64,000 nt of DNA from Gilliamella bombi. Lineage in GTDB: Bacteria; Pseudomonadota; Gammaproteobacteria; Enterobacterales; Orbaceae. Location: assembly GCF_900103255.1 (NCBI RefSeq), contig NZ_FMWS01000042.1, positions 1 to 64,000 of the forward strand, read 5' to 3'. Below are positions 17,837 through 29,165 of this stretch, piece after piece. The position numbers were made by a program, and so were the translations under genes. A model generated the notes under the pieces. It searched no databases, was not told the DNA's origin, and worked only from the letters and a program-made list of their open reading frames with translations. Numbering within the stretch: position 1 is the stretch's first letter; every line of letters begins with the position of its first letter.

Positions 17837-20251
17837 CTAGTTTAATATAGCTGAATTATCGACGCTATTTTTTAATTTCTTAATAGCTTTTCTAGTTGTT
17901 GGTACTGGCTCTATACCAAATGGATTATTCTGCAATGCAATTGTAAGCACATCATCAATCCATTTTACTGGATGTATATCAACTTCAGATTTTACATTAT
18001 CAGGAATATCTTCCAAGTCTTTAACATTATCCATTGGAATCAATACAGTTTTAATTCCTCCTCGGTGTGCAGCTAATAATTTTTCTTTTAATCCGCCGAT
18101 AGGTAAAACTTCACCACGTAATGTTATTTCGCCAGTCATAGCAACATCAGAACGAACTGGATTACCCGTTAAGGTTGAAATTAGTGAAGTACACATTGCG
18201 ATACCTGCACTCGGTCCATCTTTTGGCGTTGCTCCATCAGGCACATGTACATGGATATCGCGTTTTTCATAAAAATCACTATTAATACCCAATTTTTCTG
18301 CACGAGATCGAACAACTGTTAATGCCGTTTGAATCGATTCTTGCATAACATCACCTAATGAACCAGTGTAAGTCAATTTTCCTTTACCTAGTACACTTAC
18401 TGATTCAATAGTAAGTAAGTCTCCACCAACTTCTGTCCACGCAAGACCAATAACTTGCCCAATACGGTTTTCATTATCTGCCTTACCGTAATCAAAACGC
18501 TGTATTCCCAAGAAATCTTTTAAGTTATCTTGTGTTACCGTTACTTTTTTCAATTTGCTATTTAATGCTAATTGCTTAACAACTTTACGACAAATTTTTG
18601 CAATCTCTCTTTCTAGATTTCGAACTCCAGCTTCCCGTGTATAATAACGAATGATTCCAATAATAGCTGAGTCATCAATACTAATTTCTTTTGATTTCAA
18701 ACCATTATTTTCTATCTGCTTAGCAATTAAGTGTTGTTTTGCTATATTCAATTTCTCATCTTCTGTATAGCCAGAAAGACGAATAACTTCCATCCTATCC
18801 AATAATGGCGCAGGAATATTCATAGAGTTAGCCGTTGCAACAAACATCACATCAGATAAATCGTAGTCAACTTCTAAATAATGGTCACTAAAAGCATTAT
18901 TTTGTTCAGGATCAAGCACTTCCAATAATGCAGATGCAGGGTCGCCACGCATATCCGATGCCATCTTATCTATCTCATCTAATAAAAATAACGGATTCTT
19001 AACCCCCACTTTTACCATACGTTGAATTAATTTACCTGGCATTGAACCTATATATGTACGCCTATGTCCACGTATCTCAGCTTCGTCACGTACACCACCA
19101 AGCGCCATTCGTATATACTGACGTCCTGTCGCTTTAGCAATTGATTGTCCAAGTGAGGTCTTCCCCACACCAGGAGGACCAACTAAACATAAAATTGGAC
19201 CTTTAACTTTATTAACACGCCCTTGAACTGCTAAATATTCTAAAATTCTATCTTTTACACGTTCAAGTCCATAATGATCTTTATCTAAAACTTTTTGTGC
19301 AGCTTCAATATCTTTTTTAACGTTACTACGCTTATACCAAGGAACTTGAAGCATCCAATCAATATATCCCCGAACAACCGTTGCCTCAGCAGACATCGCT
19401 GGCATCATTTTAAGTTTATTAAGCTCAGCTAATGCTTTGTCTGTAGCTTCTTTTGGCATTTTAGCTTTAGTAATTTTTTCTTTTAATTCTTCATATTCAT
19501 CAGGTTTATTATCTATATCGCCTAACTCTTTACGAATCGCTTTAATTTGCTCATTGAGGTAATACTCCCTTTGAGCCTTTTCCATTTGTTGTTTAACTCG
19601 GTGTCGAATATTTTTTTCAACTTGTAGTAAATCAATTTCTGATTCCATCAATGAAATAAGCAATTCAAAACGCTTTATAAGATTAGCGGTTTCTAAAATC
19701 TCTTGTTTTTGTTCAACTTTCAAAAATAAAGTTGCAGCAATAGAGTCGGCTAAACGTGAAGGTTCCTTCAAAAAATGTATAGAATCAACAATTTCCTGAG
19801 TTATTTTTTTGTTTAGTTTTGAGTATTCATCAAAGTTAGATAAAGTCAAGCGTATCATGGCTTCACTTATATCCGCGGCTTTTTTTACTTCACTTAATGG
19901 TTTGACTTTTGCAATAAAATATTCATTGTCGTTGTTCTCAACAATGTCATTCATTTTAGCTCTTGCAATACCTTCAACAAGAACTTTTACTGTTCCATCT
20001 GGCAATTGAAGTAATTGTAAAACATTAGCCACAGTTCCGACATCATATAAATCATCTATATCAGGATCATCTTGAGAAGGATTTTTTTGGGTTACAAGAA
20101 AGACTTGCTTATCCATTTCCATTGCACCTTCTAAGCAACGTATTGATTTACTTCTACCAACAAAGAGAGGAATTACCATATGTGGAAATACAACAACATC
20201 ACGCAATGGTAAAATAGGCATAATCATTTGTTTAGTTCGTTTTATTTTCAT
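17837..20251 (-). CDS. lon: ATP-dependent protease Lon
   Basis: Cytoplasmic AAA+ serine protease for misfolded and regulatory proteins. 804 aa: LonN substrate domain (PILPLRDVVVFPHMVIPLFVG), Walker A GPPGVGKTS, Walker B FLLDEIDK, and protease domain with the Ser in DGPSAGIAM (near residue 682) and the Lys in GGLKEKLLAAHRGG (near 720). The C terminus runs about 20 residues past the E. coli length with a lysine-rich tail. A sigma-32-like promoter lies 36 nt upstream of the start. Separated from clpX by a hairpin, so it is its own unit. Confidence 0.98.
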   Translation of the reverse strand: MKIKRTKQMIMPILPLRDVVVFPHMVIPLFVGRSKSIRCLEGAMEMDKQVFLVTQKNPSQDDPDIDDLYDVGTVANVLQLLQLPDGTVKVLVEGIARAKMNDIVENNDNEYFIAKVKPLSEVKKAADISEAMIRLTLSNFDEYSKLNKKITQEIVDSIHFLKEPSRLADSIAATLFLKVEQKQEILETANLIKRFELLISLMESEIDLLQVEKNIRHRVKQQMEKAQREYYLNEQIKAIRKELGDIDNKPDEYEELKEKITKAKMPKEATDKALAELNKLKMMPAMSAEATVVRGYIDWMLQVPWYKRSNVKKDIEAAQKVLDKDHYGLERVKDRILEYLAVQGRVNKVKGPILCLVGPPGVGKTSLGQSIAKATGRQYIRMALGGVRDEAEIRGHRRTYIGSMPGKLIQRMVKVGVKNPLFLLDEIDKMASDMRGDPASALLEVLDPEQNNAFSDHYLEVDYDLSDVMFVATANSMNIPAPLLDRMEVIRLSGYTEDEKLNIAKQHLIAKQIENNGLKSKEISIDDSAIIGIIRYYTREAGVRNLEREIAKICRKVVKQLALNSKLKKVTVTQDNLKDFLGIQRFDYGKADNENRIGQVIGLAWTEVGGDLLTIESVSVLGKGKLTYTGSLGDVMQESIQTALTVVRSRAEKLGINSDFYEKRDIHVHVPDGATPKDGPSAGIAMCTSLISTLTGNPVRSDVAMTGEITLRGEVLPIGGLKEKLLAAHRGGIKTVLIPMDNVKDLEDIPDNVKSEVDIHPVKWIDDVLTIALQNNPFGIEPVPTTRKAIKKLKNSVDNSAILN

Positions 20252-20286
20252 TTTATTCTCTCTAGTAGTACAAATCTATTAGATAG

Positions 20287-20316
20287 ATATTGGGTTCATT
20301 TTTAGATATTCAAGCC
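20287..20316 (-). promoter_or_regulatory. sigma-32 (heat-shock) promoter of lon
   Basis: On the minus strand GGCTTGAA (-35, TTCAAG at 20309-20314) is followed after 14 nt by CCCAATAT (-10, ATTGGG at 20289-20294). This matches the known sigma-32 pattern CTTGAA-N13-17-CCCCATnT with one difference. It sits 36 nt before the lon ATG, where E. coli lon also has its heat-shock promoter. Confidence 0.8.
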
Positions 20317-20406
20317 TATCTTTTTTGTTTTAACATACATTAATTCTAGAACATCTTGACAGTATTTACTGAAATTTTGCTTTAATATTAATTTGAGGTA
20401 TAGCTC

Positions 20407-20430
20407 TTGCCATCATATTTATGATGGCAA
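20407..20430 (-). terminator. hairpin after clpX
   Basis: Perfect 10-bp stem TTGCCATCAT (20407-20416) / ATGATGGCAA (20421-20430), 4-nt loop, 10 nt beyond the clpX stop. There is no T run on the minus strand, so termination may be partial. Confidence 0.6.
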
Positions 20431-20439
20431 ATATATATT

Positions 20440-21714
20440 TCAAGCCGAGATTTCAGCATCTTCACGATGGATTAATTCCGGTGCTAGAGATTGTTCAACG
20501 GTGTCTTTTTCAACAATTACTTTGTTAATAGTATTCATTGATGGTAAGTCATACATTGTATCTAATAATATATTTTCAACAATTGAACGCAAACCTCTCG
20601 CTCCTGTTTTTCTTTGCATCGCCTTTATAGCGATAGCATCCAAGGCTTCTCTCGTAAACTCAAGCTCAACACCATCTAACTCAAACAAAGTTTGAAATTG
20701 TTTAGTTAAAGCGTTTTTAGGTTCCGTTAGAATATTAATTAAGGCATTTTTATCTAATTCGGATAATGTTCCTATAACAGGTAATCTTCCGATAAACTCA
20801 GGAATTAAACCAAACTTAACTAAGTCTTCTGCTTCAATTTTTGCTAATAGCTCCGACTCAGAAAGTTTATTTTTAGTGCTTGTTACCTCAGCACCAAAAC
20901 CTATTCCTGTATTAATTGATACACGATTCTCAATGACTTTATCCAAACCACTAAATGCACCACCACAAATAAATAGAATTTTTGAAGTATCTACTTGCAA
21001 AAACTCCTGCTGAGGATGTTTACGTCCACCTTTTGGCGGAACAGAAGCGATAGTGCCTTCAATAATTTTCAATAAAGCCTGTTGAACTCCCTCACCAGAA
21101 ACATCTCTAGTAATAGATGGGTTATCCGATTTTCGTGAAATTTTATCGATTTCATCAACGTAAATAATCCCCCTCTGAGCTTTTTCAACATCATAATCAC
21201 AATTCTGTAATAACTTTTGAATAATATTTTCTACATCTTCACCAACATAACCAGCTTCAGTTAGTGTTGTTGCATCAGCCATAGCAAAAGGTACATCTAA
21301 AAAACGAGCTAATGTTTCAGCTAATAATGTTTTACCGCTACCAGTAGGTCCTATAAGCAAAATATTACTTTTGCCTAATTCAACATCACTACGACTAGCA
21401 TGGTTACGTAAGCGCTTATAATGATTATAAACAGCAACAGATAAAACTTTTTTAGCTCTTTCTTGACCAATTACGTATTCATCAAGATGCTCTCTAATTT
21501 CGTGTGGTGTTGGTAATGGTTTACTAATAAACTCTTCATGAGAAAGAAAACTTTTTTTCTCTTCTTTTAAAATATCATTACATAATCCTATACATTCATT
21601 ACAAATATAAATAGATGATGGACCAGCAATAAGTTTACGGACTTCATGCTCACTTTTACCACAAAAAGTACAATAGAGTAATTTTTCTGAACTTTCTTTA
21701 TTCACGTTTATCAC
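20440..21714 (-). CDS. clpX: ClpXP unfoldase subunit ClpX
   Basis: AAA+ unfoldase that feeds substrates to ClpP. 424 aa. N-terminal zinc finger [11 protein letters not shown]...CNECIGLC, Walker A GPTGSGKT, pore loop GYVGEDVE, Walker [11 protein letters not shown] and sensor region [11 protein letters not shown] are all intact. It begins 10 nt after clpP, so the two are co-transcribed. Confidence 0.98.
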   Translation of the reverse strand: MINVNKESSEKLLYCTFCGKSEHEVRKLIAGPSSIYICNECIGLCNDILKEEKKSFLSHEEFISKPLPTPHEIREHLDEYVIGQERAKKVLSVAVYNHYKRLRNHASRSDVELGKSNILLIGPTGSGKTLLAETLARFLDVPFAMADATTLTEAGYVGEDVENIIQKLLQNCDYDVEKAQRGIIYVDEIDKISRKSDNPSITRDVSGEGVQQALLKIIEGTIASVPPKGGRKHPQQEFLQVDTSKILFICGGAFSGLDKVIENRVSINTGIGFGAEVTSTKNKLSESELLAKIEAEDLVKFGLIPEFIGRLPVIGTLSELDKNALINILTEPKNALTKQFQTLFELDGVELEFTREALDAIAIKAMQRKTGARGLRSIVENILLDTMYDLPSMNTINKVIVEKDTVEQSLAPELIHREDAEISA

Positions 21715-21724
21715 CTACCCAACA

Positions 21725-22327
21725 TTAAGATCGTTTACTATATATGGCATCAACTAAACCATATTCAACTGCTTTATCGGCAGACATAAAATTATCACGG
21801 TCGGTATCTTTTTCAATCACACTAATATCTTGACCTGTGTGCATTGCTAAAATATTATTTAGCCGGTTTTTTACCTGTAAAATCTCTTGTGCATGTATTT
21901 GGATATCAGAAGCCTGTCCTTGAAAACCACCTAATGGTTGGTGAATCATGACACGTGCATTTGGTAAGCAATAACGTTTACCTTTAGCTCCAGCTGTTAA
22001 AAGCAATGACCCCATTGAACAAGCTTGTCCCAAACAAATTGTACTAACATCTGGTTTTATAAATTGCATTGTATCATAAATAGCCATGCCAGCTGTAACA
22101 ACCCCACCAGGTGAATTGATATACAAATAGATATCTTTATCAGGATTCTCTGCTTCTAGAAATAACATTTGAGCAATAATAAGGTTTGCCATATTATCTT
22201 CAACTTGACCCGTCAAAAATATAACTCGCTCTTTTAATAACCGTGAGTAAATATCATAAGCTCGTTCACCCCGAGAGCTTTGTTCAACTACCATTGGAAT
22301 AACACCCATATATGATTCAAAAGGCAT
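21725..22327 (-). CDS. clpP: ClpP protease subunit
   Basis: Serine peptidase barrel of ClpXP/ClpAP. 200 aa with a short propeptide (start [16 protein letters not shown]). Triad: Ser in GQACSMGS (near residue 104), His in ARVMIHQP (near 129) and Asp in [14 protein letters not shown] lies 5 nt before the ATG. A hairpin separates it from tig. Confidence 0.98.
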   Translation of the reverse strand: MPFESYMGVIPMVVEQSSRGERAYDIYSRLLKERVIFLTGQVEDNMANLIIAQMLFLEAENPDKDIYLYINSPGGVVTAGMAIYDTMQFIKPDVSTICLGQACSMGSLLLTAGAKGKRYCLPNARVMIHQPLGGFQGQASDIQIHAQEILQVKNRLNNILAMHTGQDISVIEKDTDRDNFMSADKAVEYGLVDAIYSKRS

Positions 22328-22350
22328 TTTTATCTCCTAATTAACAAAAT

Positions 22351-22380
22351 AGCCCAAACAGATAATACATATTTGGGCTT
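22351..22380 (-). terminator. hairpin between tig and clpP
   Basis: AGCCCAAA (22351-22358) pairs with TTTGGGCT (22372-22379); on the minus strand it is followed by ATTTTGTTAATT. Probably an intrinsic terminator or attenuator after tig, only 24 nt before the clpP start. Confidence 0.65.
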
Positions 22381-22420
22381 AAAAGTGAGCGTTTTTAAAT
22401 TAAATGAAAAAGCTAATAGA

Positions 22421-23722
22421 TTAAGCTATCTGCTGATTCATTAATTCAGAAAATGAATAATTCTTTTCTGTTACTTTCGCACTAGCTAATAACAGATCTA
22501 CAACTTGATCTTCTAATGCAACAGCTCGAATATTCTCCATCGCTTTTTTATCTTTATGATAATATTCTGAAACTTCTTTTGGATCTTCATATGCAGTCGC
22601 AATTTCATCAATTAATGCTTGAACACGCGATTCGTCTGCAGTTAATTTATTACTTTCAATTATTTCACTAAATAATAAGCCTGTAGCAACACGTTTTTTA
22701 GCCTCAGCTTCAAATAGTTCTTTCGGTAATTCCATACCTTGTTTGACATTACCGCCAAAGCGAGATAAGGCTTGTTGACGTAACACATCAATTTCACGAT
22801 CGATTAATGCCACAGGTACATCAATCTCATTATTTTTAACTAAACCATCAATAGCTTGTGTTTTAACTTTGTTACGAATTGTTGCGTTGAGTTCTCTTGT
22901 CATATTTTTACGAACTTCAGCTCTCAAACTTTCAACGGTACCATCTACAATACCAAAGCGTTTAACAACGTCTTCGGTAAGTTCAGGTAATTCAAGTTCT
23001 TCAACCTTTTTAAGTGTAGATGCAAATACAGCAGGTTTACCTTTTAGGTTTTCAGCATGATAGTCCTCAGGGAAAGTCACATTAATATCAAACTTATCAC
23101 CTACTTTATGACCAATAATTGCATCTTCAAAACCTGGAATCATACGACCTTGCCCTAACACTAAAGCAAAATCATTAGCCTTACCACCTTCAAACTCGGC
23201 ACCATCAACTTGACCGACAAAATCCAAAGTAACACGATATTGCTCTTCAGCCGCTTTTTCAACTTCTTTCCAAGTACCTTGTTGTTTGCGTAATGTTTCA
23301 ATCATTGTTTCAACATCTGCATCAGCAACTTCTGCAACTGGTTTTTCAACTTCAATTTTATCTAAATTTTCAACTTTTATTTCTGGGTAAACTTCAAATT
23401 CAACAGTAAATGTATAATCTTCACCATTTTTATATTCTTGTGGAGTATAAGTCGGAGCTCCAGCTGGATTTAATTTTTCTTGAATAATAGCGTCAACAAA
23501 ATTCCGTTGCATCAAATCGCCTAAAGCATCTTGTAAAATAGAAGCACCATAACGTTGTTCAACAATTTTTAAAGGCACTTTTCCTTTACGAAAACCATCA
23601 ATGCGTACTTTTTTTGCTGTATTAATAAGCTCTTTATCAACCGCTTTTTTAATATCTTCAGCTTTAATTGTAATAGATAAACGTCGACCTAATCCTTGTG
23701 TTGTTTCTACCGAAACTTGCAT
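22421..23722 (-). CDS. tig: trigger factor
   Basis: Ribosome-bound chaperone with peptidyl-prolyl isomerase activity. 433 aa: ribosome-binding domain with signature GFRKGKVP (about residues 43-50), FKBP-type PPIase domain (about 155-240, [19 protein letters not shown]), and the C-terminal chaperone arms. The order tig-clpP-clpX-lon is the E. coli order. Confidence 0.98.
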   Translation of the reverse strand: MQVSVETTQGLGRRLSITIKAEDIKKAVDKELINTAKKVRIDGFRKGKVPLKIVEQRYGASILQDALGDLMQRNFVDAIIQEKLNPAGAPTYTPQEYKNGEDYTFTVEFEVYPEIKVENLDKIEVEKPVAEVADADVETMIETLRKQQGTWKEVEKAAEEQYRVTLDFVGQVDGAEFEGGKANDFALVLGQGRMIPGFEDAIIGHKVGDKFDINVTFPEDYHAENLKGKPAVFASTLKKVEELELPELTEDVVKRFGIVDGTVESLRAEVRKNMTRELNATIRNKVKTQAIDGLVKNNEIDVPVALIDREIDVLRQQALSRFGGNVKQGMELPKELFEAEAKKRVATGLLFSEIIESNKLTADESRVQALIDEIATAYEDPKEVSEYYHKDKKAMENIRAVALEDQVVDLLLASAKVTEKNYSFSELMNQQIA

Positions 23723-23828
23723 GTTTATACCTCGAAATTATTGAATATTATTTGCTCATAATTATATAAAAACGATAATTGAGCTAAAAAATTAAAAAAT
23801 AGGCATGCATTATACCGACCGCAATCGT

Positions 23829-24857
23829 CTACGTCGAGACATTTAATAGTTTCTTCTCAAGCGCTTTCAAGCGTTTATTCATTTCGTCAATATGTAAAAC
23901 TAATGATGCCGTTTTTCGCCATACTTTGTTTTCTTGCAATGGAATACCTGATGAATAAACACCTGGCTGTGTAATTGGGCGCATTACCATACCCATACCT
24001 GTTACTGTAACTTGGTCACATATTTCCATATGTCCATTAATAACACTTGCACCACCAATCAAACAATGTCGACCAATAGTTAAACTTCCAGCCATAATAA
24101 CGCCACCAGCAACGGCCGTATGATCTCCAATTACATCGTTATGAGCAATCTGACATTGATTGTCAATAATAACACCATTACCAATAATAGTATCATCAAG
24201 AGCACCGCGATCAATTGTCGTTGAGGCACCAATTTCAACGTTATTGCCAATGACAACACGCCCTAATTGAGGAATTTTAACCCACTTCCCTTTATCATTA
24301 GCATAACCAAATCCATCTGCACCAATTACAGTCCCAGATTGAATCAGGCAATTTTCTCCAATAATACAATTATGATAAATAGAAACATTAGCCCATAATT
24401 TTGTACCTGCACCTATTGTTGTATTTTTTCCAACAAAACACCCTGCACCAATGATACAATCGTCTCCTAATATCACACCGCTTTCGATAACAGCGTTAGC
24501 GCCAATAGAAACATTACTACCTAATTGAGCAGTCGAATCAATCACTGCTGATGTAGCTATATCCTTAGCTGGAGCTGGAGTAGTATCTAGGTATTGTGCT
24601 AATTTTGCATATGCAAGGTATGGATCTTTTACAATAAGGGCTGCACCATTCCAATGCTCAAGACCCTCTTCTGTCATTACCACAGCAGAAGCTTTGCATT
24701 CTAATAAATTCTTTTGTAATTTCTTATCAGATAAAAATGTAATTTGACCTGATATAGCACTATTCATTGATGCTATACCAGTGATGGCTAAATCACCATC
24801 ACCATGTAACCTAGCATCAAGTTGCTTAGCTAATTGCTCTAAACGAAAGGAAAACAT
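23829..24857 (-). CDS. lpxD: UDP-3-O-acylglucosamine N-acyltransferase
   Basis: Third step of lipid A synthesis: transfers the 3-hydroxyacyl chain to the glucosamine 2-amino group. 342 aa: N-terminal uridine-binding domain, long left-handed beta-helix of hexapeptide repeats ([16 protein letters not shown]...), catalytic His in [15 protein letters not shown], and a C-terminal helix. Its ATG overlaps the skp stop by one base. fabZ and lpxA, which follow in E. coli, are not here: tig comes next. Confidence 0.97.
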   Translation of the reverse strand: MFSFRLEQLAKQLDARLHGDGDLAITGIASMNSAISGQITFLSDKKLQKNLLECKASAVVMTEEGLEHWNGAALIVKDPYLAYAKLAQYLDTTPAPAKDIATSAVIDSTAQLGSNVSIGANAVIESGVILGDDCIIGAGCFVGKNTTIGAGTKLWANVSIYHNCIIGENCLIQSGTVIGADGFGYANDKGKWVKIPQLGRVVIGNNVEIGASTTIDRGALDDTIIGNGVIIDNQCQIAHNDVIGDHTAVAGGVIMAGSLTIGRHCLIGGASVINGHMEICDQVTVTGMGMVMRPITQPGVYSSGIPLQENKVWRKTASLVLHIDEMNKRLKALEKKLLNVST

Positions 24858-25354
24858 TATTTTTTAACCTTTTCCAACACTTTGTCTGAAATGTCAACCG
24901 CATCTGAAGCTGATAAGGTGGCTTCTGCTTTTAAAATAATATCGTATTTTTCTTTTGCGACTATATCTTTAATAGCTTCTTGGATTTTAATTAATAATTT
25001 CTCTGCTTCTTCTGTTTCACGCTTACGATAATCTGCAGAAAAAGCCTTAGCTTTATTTTCAAAATCAGAAATTGTTTTATTTAATTTCGTTTTTTCAGAT
25101 GAAGATAATGTTAAACCATCTTTTTTTAATCGTGCAGCAGCTTCATTTGCTTTCTTTTCTTCAGCTTGTAATGATTTAGCTCTTGCTTCAAATTCACTAT
25201 CCAATGCTTTACCAACCGATTCGCGTTGAGGCATGCGTTGTAATACTGACATAACATCGACTACACCAATCTTTACTTCAGCATTTACAAAGCCTGCAAA
25301 AAGTAATGCCGTACTAACACTAAGAAAATATATAATTTTTTTCACTTTAATCAC
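24857..25354 (-). CDS. skp: periplasmic chaperone Skp (OmpH)
   Basis: Trimeric jellyfish-shaped chaperone that carries unfolded outer-membrane proteins to BamA. 165 aa: signal peptide to about residue 25 (FVNA), a small beta body ([12 protein letters not shown]) and a long charged coiled coil (about 50-130). Located between bamA (29 nt upstream) and lpxD, as in E. coli. Confidence 0.95.
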   Translation of the reverse strand: MIKVKKIIYFLSVSTALLFAGFVNAEVKIGVVDVMSVLQRMPQRESVGKALDSEFEARAKSLQAEEKKANEAAARLKKDGLTLSSSEKTKLNKTISDFENKAKAFSADYRKRETEEAEKLLIKIQEAIKDIVAKEKYDIILKAEATLSASDAVDISDKVLEKVKK

Positions 25355-25383
25355 CTATTTGTTTTCTATTTTATAACATGGAA

Positions 25384-27807
25384 TTACCATGTAGAACCTA
25401 TATTAAATTGAAACTGTTGAGTTGAATCGCCATCATATTTCTTAAACGGTTGAGCATAAGAAAAGACTAAAGGACCTAATGGAGACATCCATTGCACGGC
25501 AAGCCCAGCAGACATCCTAATATCCGATGGGGAACTATAATCAGGGATATTTTTTCCTTTTAAATTCCATTCAGTATCCCATACAGTACCTGCATCGAAA
25601 AATAGTGATGTTCTAATATTATCAGCATATTTTTCGCTAGCAAATGGCGTTGGAAGAATTAGCTCTGTACTTGCAAAAGCTATAGCATTACCACCTACAG
25701 CATCTTTTGATTTTGTACATCCAGATGTATTATCTAAGCTATCGCAAACTCCACTTTTATTAAGATATACCGCTTTAGGACCTACAGTATTTGATTTAAA
25801 CCCACGTAGTACTGAGGCACCACCAGCATAGAAGTTTTCATAAAAAGGTAACTCTTTTCCACCTAAACCGCCACCGTAGCCTAATCGAGCACGAGTTAAA
25901 AAGATCCAGTTATGGTCATTGTCAATGGGATAATAGTAAGACGCATCTGAAACTAGTTTATAGAACCTATTTTCAAATAATGGTGCTGTGACTTTAGCAT
26001 TAGCTGTTATTTTAAGTCCATCAGTAGGGAAAAATCCACGATCTAAAGAGTTATATGTCCAATAAGCATTTAATAATAAATCATTAGTATCAAATGAAAT
26101 AGAACTTTTATTATTCACTTTTTCACCCATAGAGTTGAAATAACGCCACATTCCATATTGCGCTTGCATACCAGATAACTTATGGTTAGCAAATTCAGAA
26201 CCAAAACGAACAAAATTATTTTCACTAATTGGGAATCCTAAATTAGCTGATGCGCCCCAAGTTTTACTCGAATATTCTGATTCATCATCTTTATCGTCAT
26301 TTTTATAGGTATTATAATAAATACTACCCCCTAAACTTACACCATCAACGGTAAAATAAGGATCAACGATAGAAATAGATGCAGTTTTATCTGTATCAGT
26401 TGTGTTAACATCAAATGAGACACTGTTACCTGTTCCCAACCAGTTATCTTGAGAAATACCGGCATTGAAACTAACACCACTATCAGAACCAACACCAATA
26501 CCAAATTTGATACTACCAGTATTACGTTCAGCAACTTTATAAATAATATCGACTTGATCATCAATACCAGGCACACGTTCAGTATTTGCTTCAACAGTAT
26601 CAAAAAATCCAAGTCGGTTTAAACGTTCTTTACCCAATTCAACTAATCCATTACTTAACCAAGCCCCCTCCATTTGTCGAAGCTCACGGCGAATTACACT
26701 TTCGCTGGTTACAGTATTGCCAACTATTTTAATTTTACGAACATAAAAACGTTCACCCACATCAACAAGAACAACTAATTTAACCGTATGTGCGACATCA
26801 TCCATTTCAGGCTGAATTGATACTCTAGGGTACGCATAACCGAAATTAGCAAGTAGACGCTTAACGCCATCTTCAATTTCAGTAATTTTTTTACCATTAT
26901 AAAGTTCACCAACTTTTACTTTTTCATTAGCAATTTTGGAAATCTCGCCTTTATGACCAGCAAAATTACCCATAAATTCAAGTTGAGATAACTTATACTG
27001 TTCACCTTCATGAATATTAATTGTAACGTATATGCCTTTTTTGTCTGGCGTTAAACTAACTTGCGTTGACTCAATGTTAAAACGAGCATAACCACGATTT
27101 AAATAAAAACTTTGTAATTCATCTAAATCTGCTGCCAATTTTTGTTTTTGATATTTGCGATCTCCAAGCATATTCCACCAAGGTACTTCATCACGCAAAG
27201 TAAAACGCGAAATAAGTTCTTCAGATGAAAAAGCTTTAGCACCAACAATATTAATCTGATCAATTAGTGCCGATTTACCTTCAGCTACAACTAATTTTAA
27301 ATCAACACGATTACGTGACAACGGAGTTACAACAGCTTTGATTTGAGCATTATATTTACCAACACTATAGTAAAAATCTTCTAAGCCTTTTTCTATACCA
27401 GAAAGCATAGTACGATCTAATGCTTCACCTTCACGAATACCCGAACTATCTAGGTTTTTTTTCAGCATCTCATCTTTAACAGACTTATTACCAGAAAAAG
27501 TTATGCTAGCAATAGTAGGGCGTTCTTGAACATGAACAATTAACCTATCACCATCACGAGAAACGGTAATATTATCAAAGTTTCCACTAGAATATAGTGA
27601 TTTAATGATACGGCCTAAATCAGCTTCATTAACATAATCACCGACTTGAATAGGCATTTCAAGTAATGCTGCTCCAACAGTAACACGTTGCAAACCTTCA
27701 AATTTGATGTCTTTTACTACAAAATCATCAACACAAAATGCATTGGAACTATATACTGCTGTAGTACTAAACAACAAAGATGCTATAAGTAATTTATTTA
27801 TTTTCAT
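25384..27807 (-). CDS. bamA: outer-membrane assembly factor BamA
   Basis: Essential insertase for outer-membrane beta-barrels. 807 aa: signal peptide (AFC near residue 24), five POTRA domains to about residue 420, then a 16-strand barrel. The barrel has the conserved lid motif LRGF ([12 protein letters not shown]) and ends in an aromatic signature, FQFNIGSTW. Lies between rseP (25 nt) and skp in the classical envelope operon. Confidence 0.97.
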   Translation of the reverse strand: MKINKLLIASLLFSTTAVYSSNAFCVDDFVVKDIKFEGLQRVTVGAALLEMPIQVGDYVNEADLGRIIKSLYSSGNFDNITVSRDGDRLIVHVQERPTIASITFSGNKSVKDEMLKKNLDSSGIREGEALDRTMLSGIEKGLEDFYYSVGKYNAQIKAVVTPLSRNRVDLKLVVAEGKSALIDQINIVGAKAFSSEELISRFTLRDEVPWWNMLGDRKYQKQKLAADLDELQSFYLNRGYARFNIESTQVSLTPDKKGIYVTINIHEGEQYKLSQLEFMGNFAGHKGEISKIANEKVKVGELYNGKKITEIEDGVKRLLANFGYAYPRVSIQPEMDDVAHTVKLVVLVDVGERFYVRKIKIVGNTVTSESVIRRELRQMEGAWLSNGLVELGKERLNRLGFFDTVEANTERVPGIDDQVDIIYKVAERNTGSIKFGIGVGSDSGVSFNAGISQDNWLGTGNSVSFDVNTTDTDKTASISIVDPYFTVDGVSLGGSIYYNTYKNDDKDDESEYSSKTWGASANLGFPISENNFVRFGSEFANHKLSGMQAQYGMWRYFNSMGEKVNNKSSISFDTNDLLLNAYWTYNSLDRGFFPTDGLKITANAKVTAPLFENRFYKLVSDASYYYPIDNDHNWIFLTRARLGYGGGLGGKELPFYENFYAGGASVLRGFKSNTVGPKAVYLNKSGVCDSLDNTSGCTKSKDAVGGNAIAFASTELILPTPFASEKYADNIRTSLFFDAGTVWDTEWNLKGKNIPDYSSPSDIRMSAGLAVQWMSPLGPLVFSYAQPFKKYDGDSTQQFQFNIGSTW

Positions 27808-27832
27808 CGTAAATGTTTATAACCTCATCCCA

Positions 27833-29152
27833 TCACAATCGTAAAATATCATTAAATAGTGCAATTCCCATTATTACCATCAATAAAAAAAAGCCAATAC
27901 GAGAAAATCGTTCTTGTACTTCATTTGATAAGGCTTTACCTTTTATCTTTTCAAATAATAAAAAAACAAGGTGCCCGCCATCTAACATAGGTAATGGAAC
28001 AAGATTGATAACGCCCAAACTTATACTAATAAAAGCTAGAAAATATAAGTAAGAGGTAAAACCATAACTTGCTGTTTGCCCTGCGCTTTTTGCTATTGTT
28101 ATTGGTCCAGACAAATGTTTTAGACCAATAACACCTGTTACTGATTGATAAAGCGAACGAATCGTTAACTTCGTGGTTAACACTGTTTGCGCCATACCTT
28201 TATTAAAACTTTCTAAAAAACCATACTGCATAATTCTTGCATCAGACTTGGGATACAAACCAGCGACACCTTTTCCATCTATTCCAATAGTTGGCACGAG
28301 TTTAAGATAAATATCTATATTTCCTCGATTAACCTTTAACATCATTGCTTGAGCTGTTTTAATTGTATTGGAAAAATCATTCCAATCAACGTATGAGTGA
28401 TCATTATAACCAATAATTTTATCCCCAACACGCAAACCTGCTTTCTCAGCAGCCGAACCCGATACAATTTTACTCACAATTGGATAAACTTTCACCTTTT
28501 CAGGAACAAAACCAAATGCGGTAATTGTCGAATCCTTTTCTATATCAAAATGCCAATTACTGATATCTACATTTTTTTTAACTTCTTTCTGGTTATCATC
28601 ACCAAAGCTATCGATATAAGAAAAAGACACATTAGCTTTTCCCATTGCCGCAATTAAGGCTAAATTTACGTCATTCCATGTTTCTACTTTTATATTATCA
28701 ATAGTTTTCAATTCTGCACCAGCTGGAATTATTACTTTAGAAGCTGGTGTATTAGGTATAACTTCTTTTATTTTAACAGGATAAACAACTACACCCATCA
28801 AAAAAATGATCCAATAGATAATTAAGGCTAATATAAAATTAGCAAATGGACCAGCAAAAATAATTGCAGTTCTTTGCCAAATTTTTTTTCTATCAAATGC
28901 AAAGTTTTCGTTATCGCTTGATAATGTTGTTGCTCTACCGTCGAGCATTTTAACATAACCACCAAGCGGAATCATAGCAATTACCAATTCGGTTCCGCTT
29001 AAAAATTTATGAGACCATATTTTTTTACCAAAACCAATTGAGAAACATTCAACTTGAACCTTGCACAAGCGAGCAACACAAAAATGTCCAAACTCATGAA
29101 TAGTAACTAATATACTCATGGTAATAACAAACAATAACAGCGACCACAACAA
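27833..29152 (-). CDS. rseP: site-2 protease RseP
   Basis: Intramembrane metalloprotease that cleaves anti-sigma factor RseA to release sigma-E and clears signal peptides. 439 aa. Zinc motif HEFGH at residues 19-23, two periplasmic PDZ domains (about 115-300), and the second catalytic motif NLVPLPMLDGGHL near residue 385. Gap of 13 nt after cdsA. Confidence 0.97.
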   Translation of the reverse strand: MLWSLLLFVITMSILVTIHEFGHFCVARLCKVQVECFSIGFGKKIWSHKFLSGTELVIAMIPLGGYVKMLDGRATTLSSDNENFAFDRKKIWQRTAIIFAGPFANFILALIIYWIIFLMGVVVYPVKIKEVIPNTPASKVIIPAGAELKTIDNIKVETWNDVNLALIAAMGKANVSFSYIDSFGDDNQKEVKKNVDISNWHFDIEKDSTITAFGFVPEKVKVYPIVSKIVSGSAAEKAGLRVGDKIIGYNDHSYVDWNDFSNTIKTAQAMMLKVNRGNIDIYLKLVPTIGIDGKGVAGLYPKSDARIMQYGFLESFNKGMAQTVLTTKLTIRSLYQSVTGVIGLKHLSGPITIAKSAGQTASYGFTSYLYFLAFISISLGVINLVPLPMLDGGHLVFLLFEKIKGKALSNEVQERFSRIGFFLLMVIMGIALFNDILRL

Positions 29153-29165
29153 AATCTATTACCTT

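Noticed and set aside
26337-26612. Leucine/valine-rich minus-strand frame inside bamA
   Set aside because: Shadow of the bamA beta-barrel coding sequence in another frame; no independent start signal.
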